Made by a program: the position numbers and the translations under genes
NCBI GenBank assembly: GCA_018399455.1
Contig: JAGYOT010000104.1
Location: 1-6,700 of the forward strand
Direction: 5' to 3'
From: Desulfobacterales bacterium
Lineage (GTDB): Bacteria; Desulfobacterota; Desulfobacteria; Desulfobacterales; Desulfosalsimonadaceae
Length of the DNA stretch: 6,700 nt
Notes under the pieces: generated by a model
Told to the model about the DNA's origin: nothing
What the model saw: only the letters and a program-made list of their open reading frames with translations
The model's database searches: none
Part shown: positions 1 to 5,467 of the stretch, one piece after another
Position numbering within the stretch: position 1 is the first letter of the stretch
Layout of the letters: each line of letters begins with the position of its first letter

Positions 1-2
1 GC

Positions 3-497
3 AGCTATGAGTTCAGCGACCGATCCGAGTTTCTGTCAACCCTGAATCAAATTCTGAGAGCCCATATGTGGGAGAAAGGCAAATGGCGTCAGTCGGATTA
101 CGAGCGTTACACCGTCAACTGGTTTGAACGGGTTCTGGATACCAACCTGGGAACGGTCCCCGTGGACACGGAATTTTCTTTTTTCCACAGCCCCACGTTG
201 ATCCGGAGTAACCGGGTGGATGCCATCTTCATGCTGATCTATGAAACCTTCTGCAGGCAGGCTGACAACCCGGATGAGGCCTTTGAGCGCCGGGTGGCCT
301 CCATCCTGGAAATTTCAGACCCGGACGCCAGGGCCTTGCAGCGCAATGAAATGGCTCAGCAATCGATCCTCCGATATTTGACCGTAATGAAGGACTGCGA
401 ACTGGTCCCGTTTGACTCTTTTACGGATAAAGAAAGCCGGCAGTTCAACCAGGAGTTTGATCGCACGCTTCGGAAAATCGTAAAAAAACTCACCTAA
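3..497 (+). CDS. 3' end of an unrecognised protein gene (partial)
   Basis: The frame is open from the first bases of the window and reads without a stop to the TAA at 495-497, so 164 C-terminal residues are visible and the true start lies upstream. The ATG at 66 is in frame, but the coding sequence before it has the same character (it reads SYEFSDRSEFLSTLNQILRA), so I treat it as internal. The fragment is soluble-looking, rich in charged and aromatic residues, with a Trp/Tyr-rich stretch early on and a basic C-terminus ending in KKLT. It has no membrane segment, Cys cluster or nucleotide-binding motif. I do not recognise the family and assign no function. A strong inverted repeat begins 13 nt after the stop and would serve as its terminator. 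Confidence 0.7.
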   Translation, partial: SYEFSDRSEFLSTLNQILRAHMWEKGKWRQSDYERYTVNWFERVLDTNLGTVPVDTEFSFFHSPTLIRSNRVDAIFMLIYETFCRQADNPDEAFERRVASILEISDPDARALQRNEMAQQSILRYLTVMKDCELVPFDSFTDKESRQFNQEFDRTLRKIVKKLT

Positions 498-510
498 AAA
501 GTAAAAGGTA

Positions 511-558
511 AAAAGGGGACAGATTTATTTTTTGCAAAAAATAAATCTGTCCCCTTTT
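511..558. repeat. Perfect 48-nt palindrome, repeat element and possible bidirectional terminator
   Basis: Two 23-nt arms (511-533 and 536-558) are exact reverse complements, and the central GC is itself self-complementary, so the whole 48 nt is a perfect palindrome. Each arm contains GGGGACAGATTTATTTT. From memory, and unchecked, this motif recurs between genes in many Desulfobacterota and other Proteobacteria, often near IS200-like (Y1) transposase genes, which suggests a mobile or REP-like element. It lies 13 nt after the stop of the upstream gene. The right arm runs into six T (555-560) and the left flank is A-rich, so as RNA it could terminate transcription from either side. No transposase gene is visible here. 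The palindrome is certain; the mobile-element and terminator roles are inferred. Confidence 0.8.
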
Positions 559-562
559 TTGT

Positions 563-576
563 TTGACTTAAGTCAA
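563..576. promoter_or_regulatory. Crp/Fnr-family operator candidate, TTGACTTAAGTCAA
   Basis: This is a perfect 14-nt palindrome with the TTGAC-N4-GTCAA architecture. Crp/Fnr-superfamily regulators of the Fnr, Dnr and HcpR type bind TTGAT/C-N4-A/GTCAA sites. Its centre (569.5) is 41.5 nt upstream of the start point predicted from the TATATT box at 599-604, the classic class II activator position. The regulated unit would be the HD-domain gene at 684 and the ferredoxin gene behind it. Which family member binds cannot be told from the site alone; HcpR is attractive because it controls ferredoxin and hybrid-cluster-protein genes in sulfate reducers. Confidence 0.6.
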
Positions 577-598
577 TGACCCTGTATCGGTTTGGCCT

Positions 599-604
599 TA
601 TATT
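599..604 (+). promoter_or_regulatory. Predicted -10 box (TATATT) of the HD/ferredoxin unit
   Basis: TATATT matches the sigma-70 -10 consensus at five of six positions. There is no good -35 hexamer at the right spacing, as expected for an activator-dependent class II promoter; the Crp/Fnr-type palindrome at 563-576 sits where the activator would contact polymerase. Predicted transcription start is about 611, giving a leader of about 73 nt that is AT-rich and has no obvious riboswitch. The call depends on the spacing agreement with the operator. Confidence 0.45.
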
Positions 605-669
605 CTTTATCAAAATGGTTATATTTTTTTATTTCCATGGAGTCGAACCAGGATTTTAGTTTTTTCAGC

Positions 670-676
670 AAGGAGG
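670..676 (+). promoter_or_regulatory. Strong ribosome binding site (AAGGAGG) for the HD-domain gene
   Basis: AAGGAGG is a full Shine-Dalgarno match, with 7 nt to the ATG at 684. It fixes the start of the HD-domain gene and shows that the large open frame on the opposite strand here is not the gene. Confidence 0.85.
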
Positions 677-683
677 AACCGAT

Positions 684-1409
684 ATGAAATGCCCCGGACA
701 GGACAGCCGATATTGGAAACCCAACGCCATATTTGAAGTGGATTGCCCCGAATGTCAGTCCAAGGTGGAGTTTTTCAAAGATGATACCACCCGGCGATGC
801 CCGCATTGCGGTCATCAGTTCGTCAATCCCCACATGGATTTCGGATGTGCGGCATACTGCAAGTTTGCTGAGCACTGCATCGGAAACATGCCGCCCGAAC
901 TTTTGGCACAGCGGGAAGAACTCCTCAAAGACCGGATTGCCATTGAGATGAAGAAGTATTTCGGTCGTGATTTTAAACGGATCGGCCATGCCACCCTTGT
1001 GGCCAGATATGCTGAGGCGATCGGCAGCGAAGAAGGCGGGGATATTGCCGTTATCATGGCAGCCGCCTATCTCCATGATATCGGCATCCATGAGGCGGAA
1101 AAAAAATACGATTCCACGGCCGCCCGGTTTCAGGAGCAGGAAGGCCCGCCGATTGCCCGGGAAATCATGGAGCGACTGGGTGCTTCCGAGCCCCTGATTG
1201 AGGAAGTCTGCCATATTATCGGCCACCATCACCATCCGAAAGAGCAGGAAAGCCTTAACTTCAAGGTTCTTTATGACGCGGACCGCATCGTCAATCTGGA
1301 GGAGAAACACAAGGAAGGCGCCATGGATGCAGATCAAGCCGGTGCGATTATCGAAAAGCATTTATATACGGAAACCGGCAAATCAATCGCACGCAAGTCT
1401 TTTATTTAA
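684..1409 (+). CDS. HD-domain phosphohydrolase-like protein with N-terminal zinc ribbon
   Basis: The protein has 241 residues in two parts. Residues 1-65 are Cys-rich: C3, a zinc-ribbon pair CPEC (21-24) and CPHC (39-42), then C55, C59 and C65 in CAAYCKFAEHC. The ribbon probably binds zinc; the further Cys could bind a second metal or act as a redox sensor. Residues about 95-215 form an HD domain with H102, the HD doublet H131-D132, a His-rich stretch (H177, H181-H184) and D200 in the YDADR motif, so the metal-binding set looks complete. HD proteins of this kind hydrolyse phosphate esters, nucleotides or cyclic nucleotides; the substrate here is unknown. There are no membrane segments, so it is probably cytoplasmic. 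AAGGAGG sits 7 nt before the start. The ferredoxin gene follows after 67 nt on the same strand, and a Crp/Fnr-type operator precedes the pair. The family assignment is solid; the role is not known. Confidence 0.88.
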   Translation: MKCPGQDSRYWKPNAIFEVDCPECQSKVEFFKDDTTRRCPHCGHQFVNPHMDFGCAAYCKFAEHCIGNMPPELLAQREELLKDRIAIEMKKYFGRDFKRIGHATLVARYAEAIGSEEGGDIAVIMAAAYLHDIGIHEAEKKYDSTAARFQEQEGPPIAREIMERLGASEPLIEEVCHIIGHHHHPKEQESLNFKVLYDADRIVNLEEKHKEGAMDADQAGAIIEKHLYTETGKSIARKSFI

Positions 1410-1476
1410 AAGCTTTATGCGATCTGATCCAAACAGAACATACAGGGCGGAGCTTTTGCCCGCAAGGAAAGACCAT

Positions 1477-2226
1477 ATGCAAACCAAACGAAAGATTATT
1501 GAAATCGATGATGAACGCTGCGACGGCTGCGGCCGGTGCGTGATTGCCTGCGCGGAAGGCGCACTTCAGATTATCAACGGAAAGGCCCGGGTGGTTTCTG
1601 ATAACCTGTGCGACGGCATCGGTGCCTGCATTGTTGAGTGCCCTCAGGATGCGCTGAAAATTATTGAACGTCAGGCCGAAGAGTACGATCCGGAGGCGGT
1701 GGAAGCGCACCTGTCTCAACTGGAAGCAGAATCCGCGCCGGAAGGAGCCGCCTGCGCATGCGCCTGCCCGTCCACGCAGATCAGGGCGTTCGGGACTGCT
1801 CGCACTGGATCTAAGCCGGCGGCAAATCAGGCGGTGGAGAATCGGCTGTCCCACTGGCCGGTGCAGATTCGGCTTGTGCCGGCTGATGCGCCTTTCCTGA
1901 AAGGAGCGGACCTTCTTGTTCTGGCCGACTGTGCAGCAGTTGCCTATCCTTTGCTTCATACGGATCTGCTCGAGGGTCGAGCGGTGATGATGGGCTGCCC
2001 GAAATTTGACGATGTTGAGGGCTATGAGGCCAAATTTGCCGAAGTGATTAGCCGGGCCGGGCTTAAAGGCATTACCATGGTCACGATGGAGGTTCCCTGC
2101 TGTTCAGGCCTTCCGAAAATTGTCAAAAACGCCATGGAGAAGGCCGGCAGAGAGGTGCCTTGCCGCGAGATGGTAATCAGCCGGGAGGGAGAAATCCTTG
2201 AGGATTCGAAAGGGATGGAGCAATAG
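1477..2226 (+). CDS. Ferredoxin-type 4Fe-4S protein with Cys-containing C-terminal domain
   Basis: The protein has 249 residues. The N-terminal ferredoxin module has one complete cluster site, C15-x2-C18-x2-C21-x3-C25. The second site, C45/C51/C55-Pro, has Ile at position 48 where the second Cys is expected. A linker with the unusual CACACPS motif (C93, C95, C97) follows. Residues about 125-249 form a separate domain with Cys in ADC (152), GCPK (174), VPCC (208-209) and C229. It is likely a cytoplasmic electron carrier or redox-linked partner. Similar proteins, as I recall, sit next to hybrid cluster protein genes in sulfate reducers (called FrdX in Desulfovibrio), but no such gene is in this window. 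I chose ATG 1477 because AAGGAAAG lies just upstream and the protein then begins close to the first cluster, as is usual. ATG 1417 is in frame but has no ribosome binding site, and the frame upstream of it overlaps the HD gene. Confidence 0.88.
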   Translation: MQTKRKIIEIDDERCDGCGRCVIACAEGALQIINGKARVVSDNLCDGIGACIVECPQDALKIIERQAEEYDPEAVEAHLSQLEAESAPEGAACACACPSTQIRAFGTARTGSKPAANQAVENRLSHWPVQIRLVPADAPFLKGADLLVLADCAAVAYPLLHTDLLEGRAVMMGCPKFDDVEGYEAKFAEVISRAGLKGITMVTMEVPCCSGLPKIVKNAMEKAGREVPCREMVISREGEILEDSKGMEQ

Positions 2227-2293
2227 AGAGGCCAAACGTTGATGCTGGCGAAGGGCTTAATCCTTACCTGCCGCATCCGTTGGGCTGACACGG

Positions 2294-3415
2294 CTAATGG
2301 TCGAGGACGCGGCGGATTTTTGTGCTTAGCTCTTTTTTTGAAAAGGGTTTCTGAATGAACTCAACACGTTCTTCAATGACGCCGTTTCTGGCAATCACGT
2401 CTTCATTATAGCCTGACATGAAAAGCACTTTGATTCCGGGCCGTAGCAACGCTACCCGATTTTCTAACGCCTTGCCGTTCATCTCCGGCATAATTATATC
2501 GGTCAGCAACAGCGCGATAGGTTTGGTTGTTTCCCTGCAAATCTGAATGGCCTCATTAATCCGGAGCGCCTCCACAGCCGATTTTCGCTCTGAGATATCC
2601 CGGGTGATAATCGTGGCACTGGTGGTATCGATGGTCTCGGTATGGCGCTGGCCTGTGGATTTCAGCCAGATGTAGCCGCGGCTGGGATGCAGGTAACTAT
2701 ACGTCGCCTTGGCCTGCGCCCCATTGGCAAATGCGTCCGATAAAATTTTTCTGACCGAGGCAAGCTCATCGGGATGAATATGCTCAAAAACGCTTCTGCC
2801 CAAAACCTCTCTGCCCCGCCCCAAAAGCTTGTAATGCGATTGTGAAATATAGGTATAGGTGCCCTCTTCATCACTGGTCGATATGATATCGTTTATATTC
2901 TCGTTAAGAAACCGATACCTTTTTTCAGTTAGCCGAAGCGCCTGTTCGTTTGGCTTATCCTCGTTGATAGCTGTTATGGGCCCCTCAGCGCCAAATTTGG
3001 TTTCGCGGGCGGATTTAAGAGGGCGGGAATTTCGAAGCGGTTTCCCTTTTTCAAGGGCTTCACAAACCGCGGCGGCAAGGCGTGCCGGATGCTTTGTGGA
3101 GATATAACCAATCGCTCCGGCAGATAGGCACTGAACGGCCGTTTCTGCATTTTTGGCGTCGGTATAAAAAAGAAAGGGCAGGCGGGGGTCCCGGCAATAC
3201 GAAAGCCGGAGAGCCTCCATTTCGTCAAGGTCTGGCAGACTGCCCTTTGAGATGACTAGCTCCGGTTGAAAGGCACTGAGGGCGCGCAATACTTCTTCTC
3301 TGCTGGCGGCGTGTGCGCCTGTAAACTTTATCCCTGCCGCTTCCAGGTTTTGCCGGGCGCTGGAGGCAGGCGCTGCCGAAGGCTCAATAAATAATATCCG
3401 GGGCAGTTCTTTCAT
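2294..3415 (-). CDS. Receiver-like / PAS / truncated receiver protein, kinase core missing
   Basis: The protein has 373 residues in three parts. Residues 5-125 fold like a response-regulator receiver, but the acidic pocket is absent (IEPS instead of a DD pair) and the phosphoacceptor Asp is replaced by Lys57 in LVISKGSLPD, so it is a pseudo-receiver. Residues about 165-277 are a PAS sensor domain ending in the typical TRDISERK motif. From about residue 287 the sequence is the second half of another receiver: ALLLTDIIMPEMNG with phosphoacceptor D306, S334 in LFMSGY and K356 in QKPFS. Nothing between resembles the dimerisation/His or ATPase domains expected of a hybrid kinase, and the receiver lacks its first strand and acidic residues. 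The frame stays open throughout. It cannot phosphorylate itself. It may be a decayed hybrid kinase or a repurposed signalling adaptor. It lies 54 nt downstream of the Usp gene on the same strand and may be cotranscribed. Its ribosome binding site is weak. Confidence 0.85.
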   Translation of the reverse strand: MKELPRILFIEPSAAPASSARQNLEAAGIKFTGAHAASREEVLRALSAFQPELVISKGSLPDLDEMEALRLSYCRDPRLPFLFYTDAKNAETAVQCLSAGAIGYISTKHPARLAAAVCEALEKGKPLRNSRPLKSARETKFGAEGPITAINEDKPNEQALRLTEKRYRFLNENINDIISTSDEEGTYTYISQSHYKLLGRGREVLGRSVFEHIHPDELASVRKILSDAFANGAQAKATYSYLHPSRGYIWLKSTGQRHTETIDTTSATIITRDISERKSAVEALRINEAIQICRETTKPIALLLTDIIMPEMNGKALENRVALLRPGIKVLFMSGYNEDVIARNGVIEERVEFIQKPFSKKELSTKIRRVLDH

Positions 3416-3469
3416 ATTGATAAGATTTCATTAAATGAATGGGAGGACGGGATCAATAAAACCTTTCGG

Positions 3470-4375
3470 TTAATCCGGGCAGATGGAGAGCACCGGGCAG
3501 GGGGCCTGGCGGATTACGCGATCGGTGGTGGAGCCTACAAGGAGCTCCTCAACCATGCCCTGGCCCCGGATTCCCAGGGCAATCAAATCAATATCGTTCA
3601 TTTCAGCGTAGCGGACAAGCTCCGCATAGGGTTTGCCAACCAGAAGCCGCGTTTCCAATCCGATCCAGTCAAGGGCTTCAGCGGGCACCAGACTGTTTAA
3701 TTTTTCCTTGATCATGTCATAGAGATCCTGTTTGAACTTTTTCCCAAAGCTCTGAGGCAGTTTGAACAGGCTTTTGTATCCGTAAGGCTCTACCACATGG
3801 ACAAGATGCATTTCGCTTTCAAACTCCTGGGCCATACTAAGACTGTATTCCAGGGCAAGACTGGCGTCGGCAGAGAAATCGCAGCCCACAAGGATTTTTT
3901 TAAAGGGGAAATTCCTTGGGGTTCTCCGATCGGCCAGTTCTTCAGAACCGCGCAGAACGAGCAGGGGGCAGGGAAGAATGCGCATCAGGCGCTCGGCCAC
4001 GGAGCCCAGGAAGAATCGTTTCAATCCCGATCGACCGTGAGTGGCCGCTATTACCAGATCGACCCCGTGCTCGTGGGCAAGCCTGGAAATCTCATCCGTG
4101 GTGTTGCCGAGGGTGACCAATGGCCGATATTCTACATCCGCGTCGGAGAACAGACTGGTTATCTCCCGCCGGGCGGTATCCATGAAGCGCTGCTGATATT
4201 CCAGGGGGTCGAACACCGCTTCGCCATAAGCAGAAATCGTGGGCAAATCAATGACGTGACAGATGGATAAGGCGGCATCAAAGCGCCTGGCCATGGCAAT
4301 GCCATAGGCTGCAATGACCCTGGTAAACTCCGAGAAATCCGTTGCACAGAGAATGTTGCGGAATTGTCGTCGCAT
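3470..4375 (-). CDS. Tandem-domain universal stress protein (UspA family)
   Basis: Two UspA domains lie in tandem, about 6-144 and 159-300 in numbering from the upstream ATG at 4381. Domain 2 has the full nucleotide-binding signature G-x2-G-x9-G-S (G270, G273, G283, S284). Domain 1 has Ala113 in place of the first Gly but keeps G116, G126 and S127 (THGRSGLKRFFLGS). Both domains begin with the usual strand and Asp (ILCATDFS, ILVGCDFS). The protein is cytoplasmic and probably binds ATP; the family protects cells in starvation, oxidative and anaerobic stress. Start: GAAAGG lies 8 nt before the ATG at 4373-4375 but only 2 nt before the ATG at 4379-4381, so I prefer the inner one, giving 301 residues. 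The receiver/PAS gene follows after 54 nt on the same strand. A possible promoter lies at 4442-4470. Confidence 0.92.
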   Translation of the reverse strand: MRRQFRNILCATDFSEFTRVIAAYGIAMARRFDAALSICHVIDLPTISAYGEAVFDPLEYQQRFMDTARREITSLFSDADVEYRPLVTLGNTTDEISRLAHEHGVDLVIAATHGRSGLKRFFLGSVAERLMRILPCPLLVLRGSEELADRRTPRNFPFKKILVGCDFSADASLALEYSLSMAQEFESEMHLVHVVEPYGYKSLFKLPQSFGKKFKQDLYDMIKEKLNSLVPAEALDWIGLETRLLVGKPYAELVRYAEMNDIDLIALGIRGQGMVEELLVGSTTDRVIRQAPCPVLSICPD

Positions 4376-4441
4376 ACCCATTGCCTTTCAATTTTATCCA
4401 TGTAAAGGACGTTAAATCCATATCCTGTTGCCTGGAAAAGG

Positions 4442-4470
4442 AATATAGCATTGATTGTTATCCCGAACAA
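4442..4470 (-). promoter_or_regulatory. Possible sigma-70 promoter for the Usp gene
   Basis: Read on the minus strand, TTGTTC (4465-4470) and TATATT (4442-4447) are separated by exactly 17 nt. The -10 box is five of six, but the -35 keeps only the TTG well. The predicted start is about 4435, leaving a leader of about 60 nt. The -35 box overlaps an inverted repeat TTGTT-N6-AACAA (4455-4470), which could be an operator. The region is AT-rich, so chance matches are possible. Confidence 0.35.
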
Positions 4471-4577
4471 CAGAAAGGAGATCCTTATCTAACAAATAAA
4501 GTATGTTTGTGTCTTTTTGGAAAGATATGGTAAAAATCAAGAAGAAAAAGACGGGAAAGGAGCAGAAGGATATTCCA

Positions 4578-5447
4578 ATGAAATGCGATATCGTCGTCAA
4601 CTCTTGGGGGGAGCTCCAGGAAGAACTGTTCCGCGATTCATGGGATGAAACCATCCTTCGTTTCCGCTCGCCCTATGTGTTTCGCGGACTTTCGGACAGC
4701 AGCTACCGGCTGGTCACCTCACTGATGCGGCTGGGCGGGCCTTATTCTACTCTGGAGCGGCACCTGCTTCGCAATTTCAGGAAATACGGCCAGGATGTCT
4801 CCCACCAGTTTACTTCGTTCTGGCACCTGCTGGCCATTGCCCAGCACCACAGCCTGCCGACCCGGCTTTTGGACTGGACCTACTCGCCCTATGTGGCCCT
4901 GCATTTTGCGACGGCCAACCACGAAAAATTCGATATTGACGGGGTAATCTGGGTGGTCAACTTTCCGGAAGCCCATGAGCTGCTTCCCGATGAACTTCGC
5001 AATTGCCTTAATGCTGAAGGGGCCCAGGCTTTTACAGTGGAGCTTTTATCAACGCTTGCCCGCCAGGGAATAGCGGCTCCATCTGCCGAAGAGGTTTCGT
5101 TTTCCAACGTGATCCGGTCCCTGCAGGAGTTCGACGAACTCTCCCGGGCAGGCGAGTTTCTGCTTTTTTTCGAGCCCCCATCGCTGGATCAGCGGATTAT
5201 CAACCAGTTTGCCCTGTTTTCCGTTATGCCCACCTGTGAGCGGGCCATTGATGACTGGCTCAAAAGACATCCGGGGCTGTTCCGGCGCATTATTATTCCG
5301 GCCCCCAAAAAATGGGAGTTCCGGGATAAACTTGATCAGTGCAATATCACGGAACGGGTGTTGTTCCCCGGACTGGACGGTCTGGGTTCCTGGCTCAGGC
5401 GCCATTACAGCCCGAAATCGGGGCCGCAGAAAGCCGACGCCGACTAG
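4578..5447 (+). CDS. FRG-domain protein of unknown function
   Basis: The protein has 289 residues from ATG 4578. The FRG domain takes its name from the F/Y-R-G motif, seen here as YVFRGLSDSSY (FRG at 35-37). Also present are the conserved QHHSLPTRLLDW (89-100) and the following SPYVALHFA helix, then EPPSLDQRIINQFALFSV (199-216) and a C-terminal TERVLFPGLDGLGSWL segment. These give a full-length family member with no extra domain, signal peptide or membrane segment. The biochemical function of FRG domains is not known to me. I chose 4578 because AGAAGGA lies 7 nt upstream. In-frame ATGs at 4503 and 4527 would add a Lys-rich leader but have poorly placed Shine-Dalgarno sequences. The gene is divergent from the Usp gene and is followed after 20 nt by the GH31 fragment, so the two are probably cotranscribed. 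Confidence 0.85.
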   Translation: MKCDIVVNSWGELQEELFRDSWDETILRFRSPYVFRGLSDSSYRLVTSLMRLGGPYSTLERHLLRNFRKYGQDVSHQFTSFWHLLAIAQHHSLPTRLLDWTYSPYVALHFATANHEKFDIDGVIWVVNFPEAHELLPDELRNCLNAEGAQAFTVELLSTLARQGIAAPSAEEVSFSNVIRSLQEFDELSRAGEFLLFFEPPSLDQRIINQFALFSVMPTCERAIDDWLKRHPGLFRRIIIPAPKKWEFRDKLDQCNITERVLFPGLDGLGSWLRRHYSPKSGPQKADAD

Positions 5448-5458
5448 AAAGGGAGGAG
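5448..5458 (+). promoter_or_regulatory. Ribosome binding site in front of the GH31 fragment
   Basis: The stretch AAAGGGAGGAG directly follows the FRG stop codon, 9 nt before the ATG at 5468. A good site here suggests that the truncated GH31 frame is translated, perhaps by ribosomes finishing the FRG gene. Confidence 0.65.
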
Positions 5459-5467
5459 ACCGGGAAT

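Noticed and set aside
573..1361. A 262-codon open frame on the minus strand opposite the HD-domain gene
   Set aside because: Its translation resembles no protein I recognise. The plus strand here has a strong ribosome binding site and conserved zinc-ribbon and HD motifs, so this is an antisense shadow.
1198..1476. Upstream extension of the ferredoxin frame, to ATG 1198 or ATG 1417
   Set aside because: Most of the extension overlaps the HD gene in another frame, and neither start has a ribosome binding site. ATG 1477 has AAGGAAAG and gives the usual short N-terminus before the first cluster.
2227..2293. Search for a terminator between the convergent ferredoxin and receiver/PAS genes
   Set aside because: I found no GC-rich hairpin followed by a T run on either strand in these 67 nt.
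3427..3439. Inverted repeat TTCATT-A-AATGAA between the Usp and receiver/PAS genes
   Set aside because: The arms are short and AT-rich with a one-base centre, there is no associated promoter box, and the two genes may be cotranscribed. Chance is the simplest explanation.
4503..4577. Longer N-terminus of the FRG protein from ATG 4503 or 4527
   Set aside because: The Shine-Dalgarno sequences are badly placed (more than 20 nt and about 2 nt away), and the added residues are Lys-rich and not part of the domain. AGAAGGA 7 nt before ATG 4578 is better.
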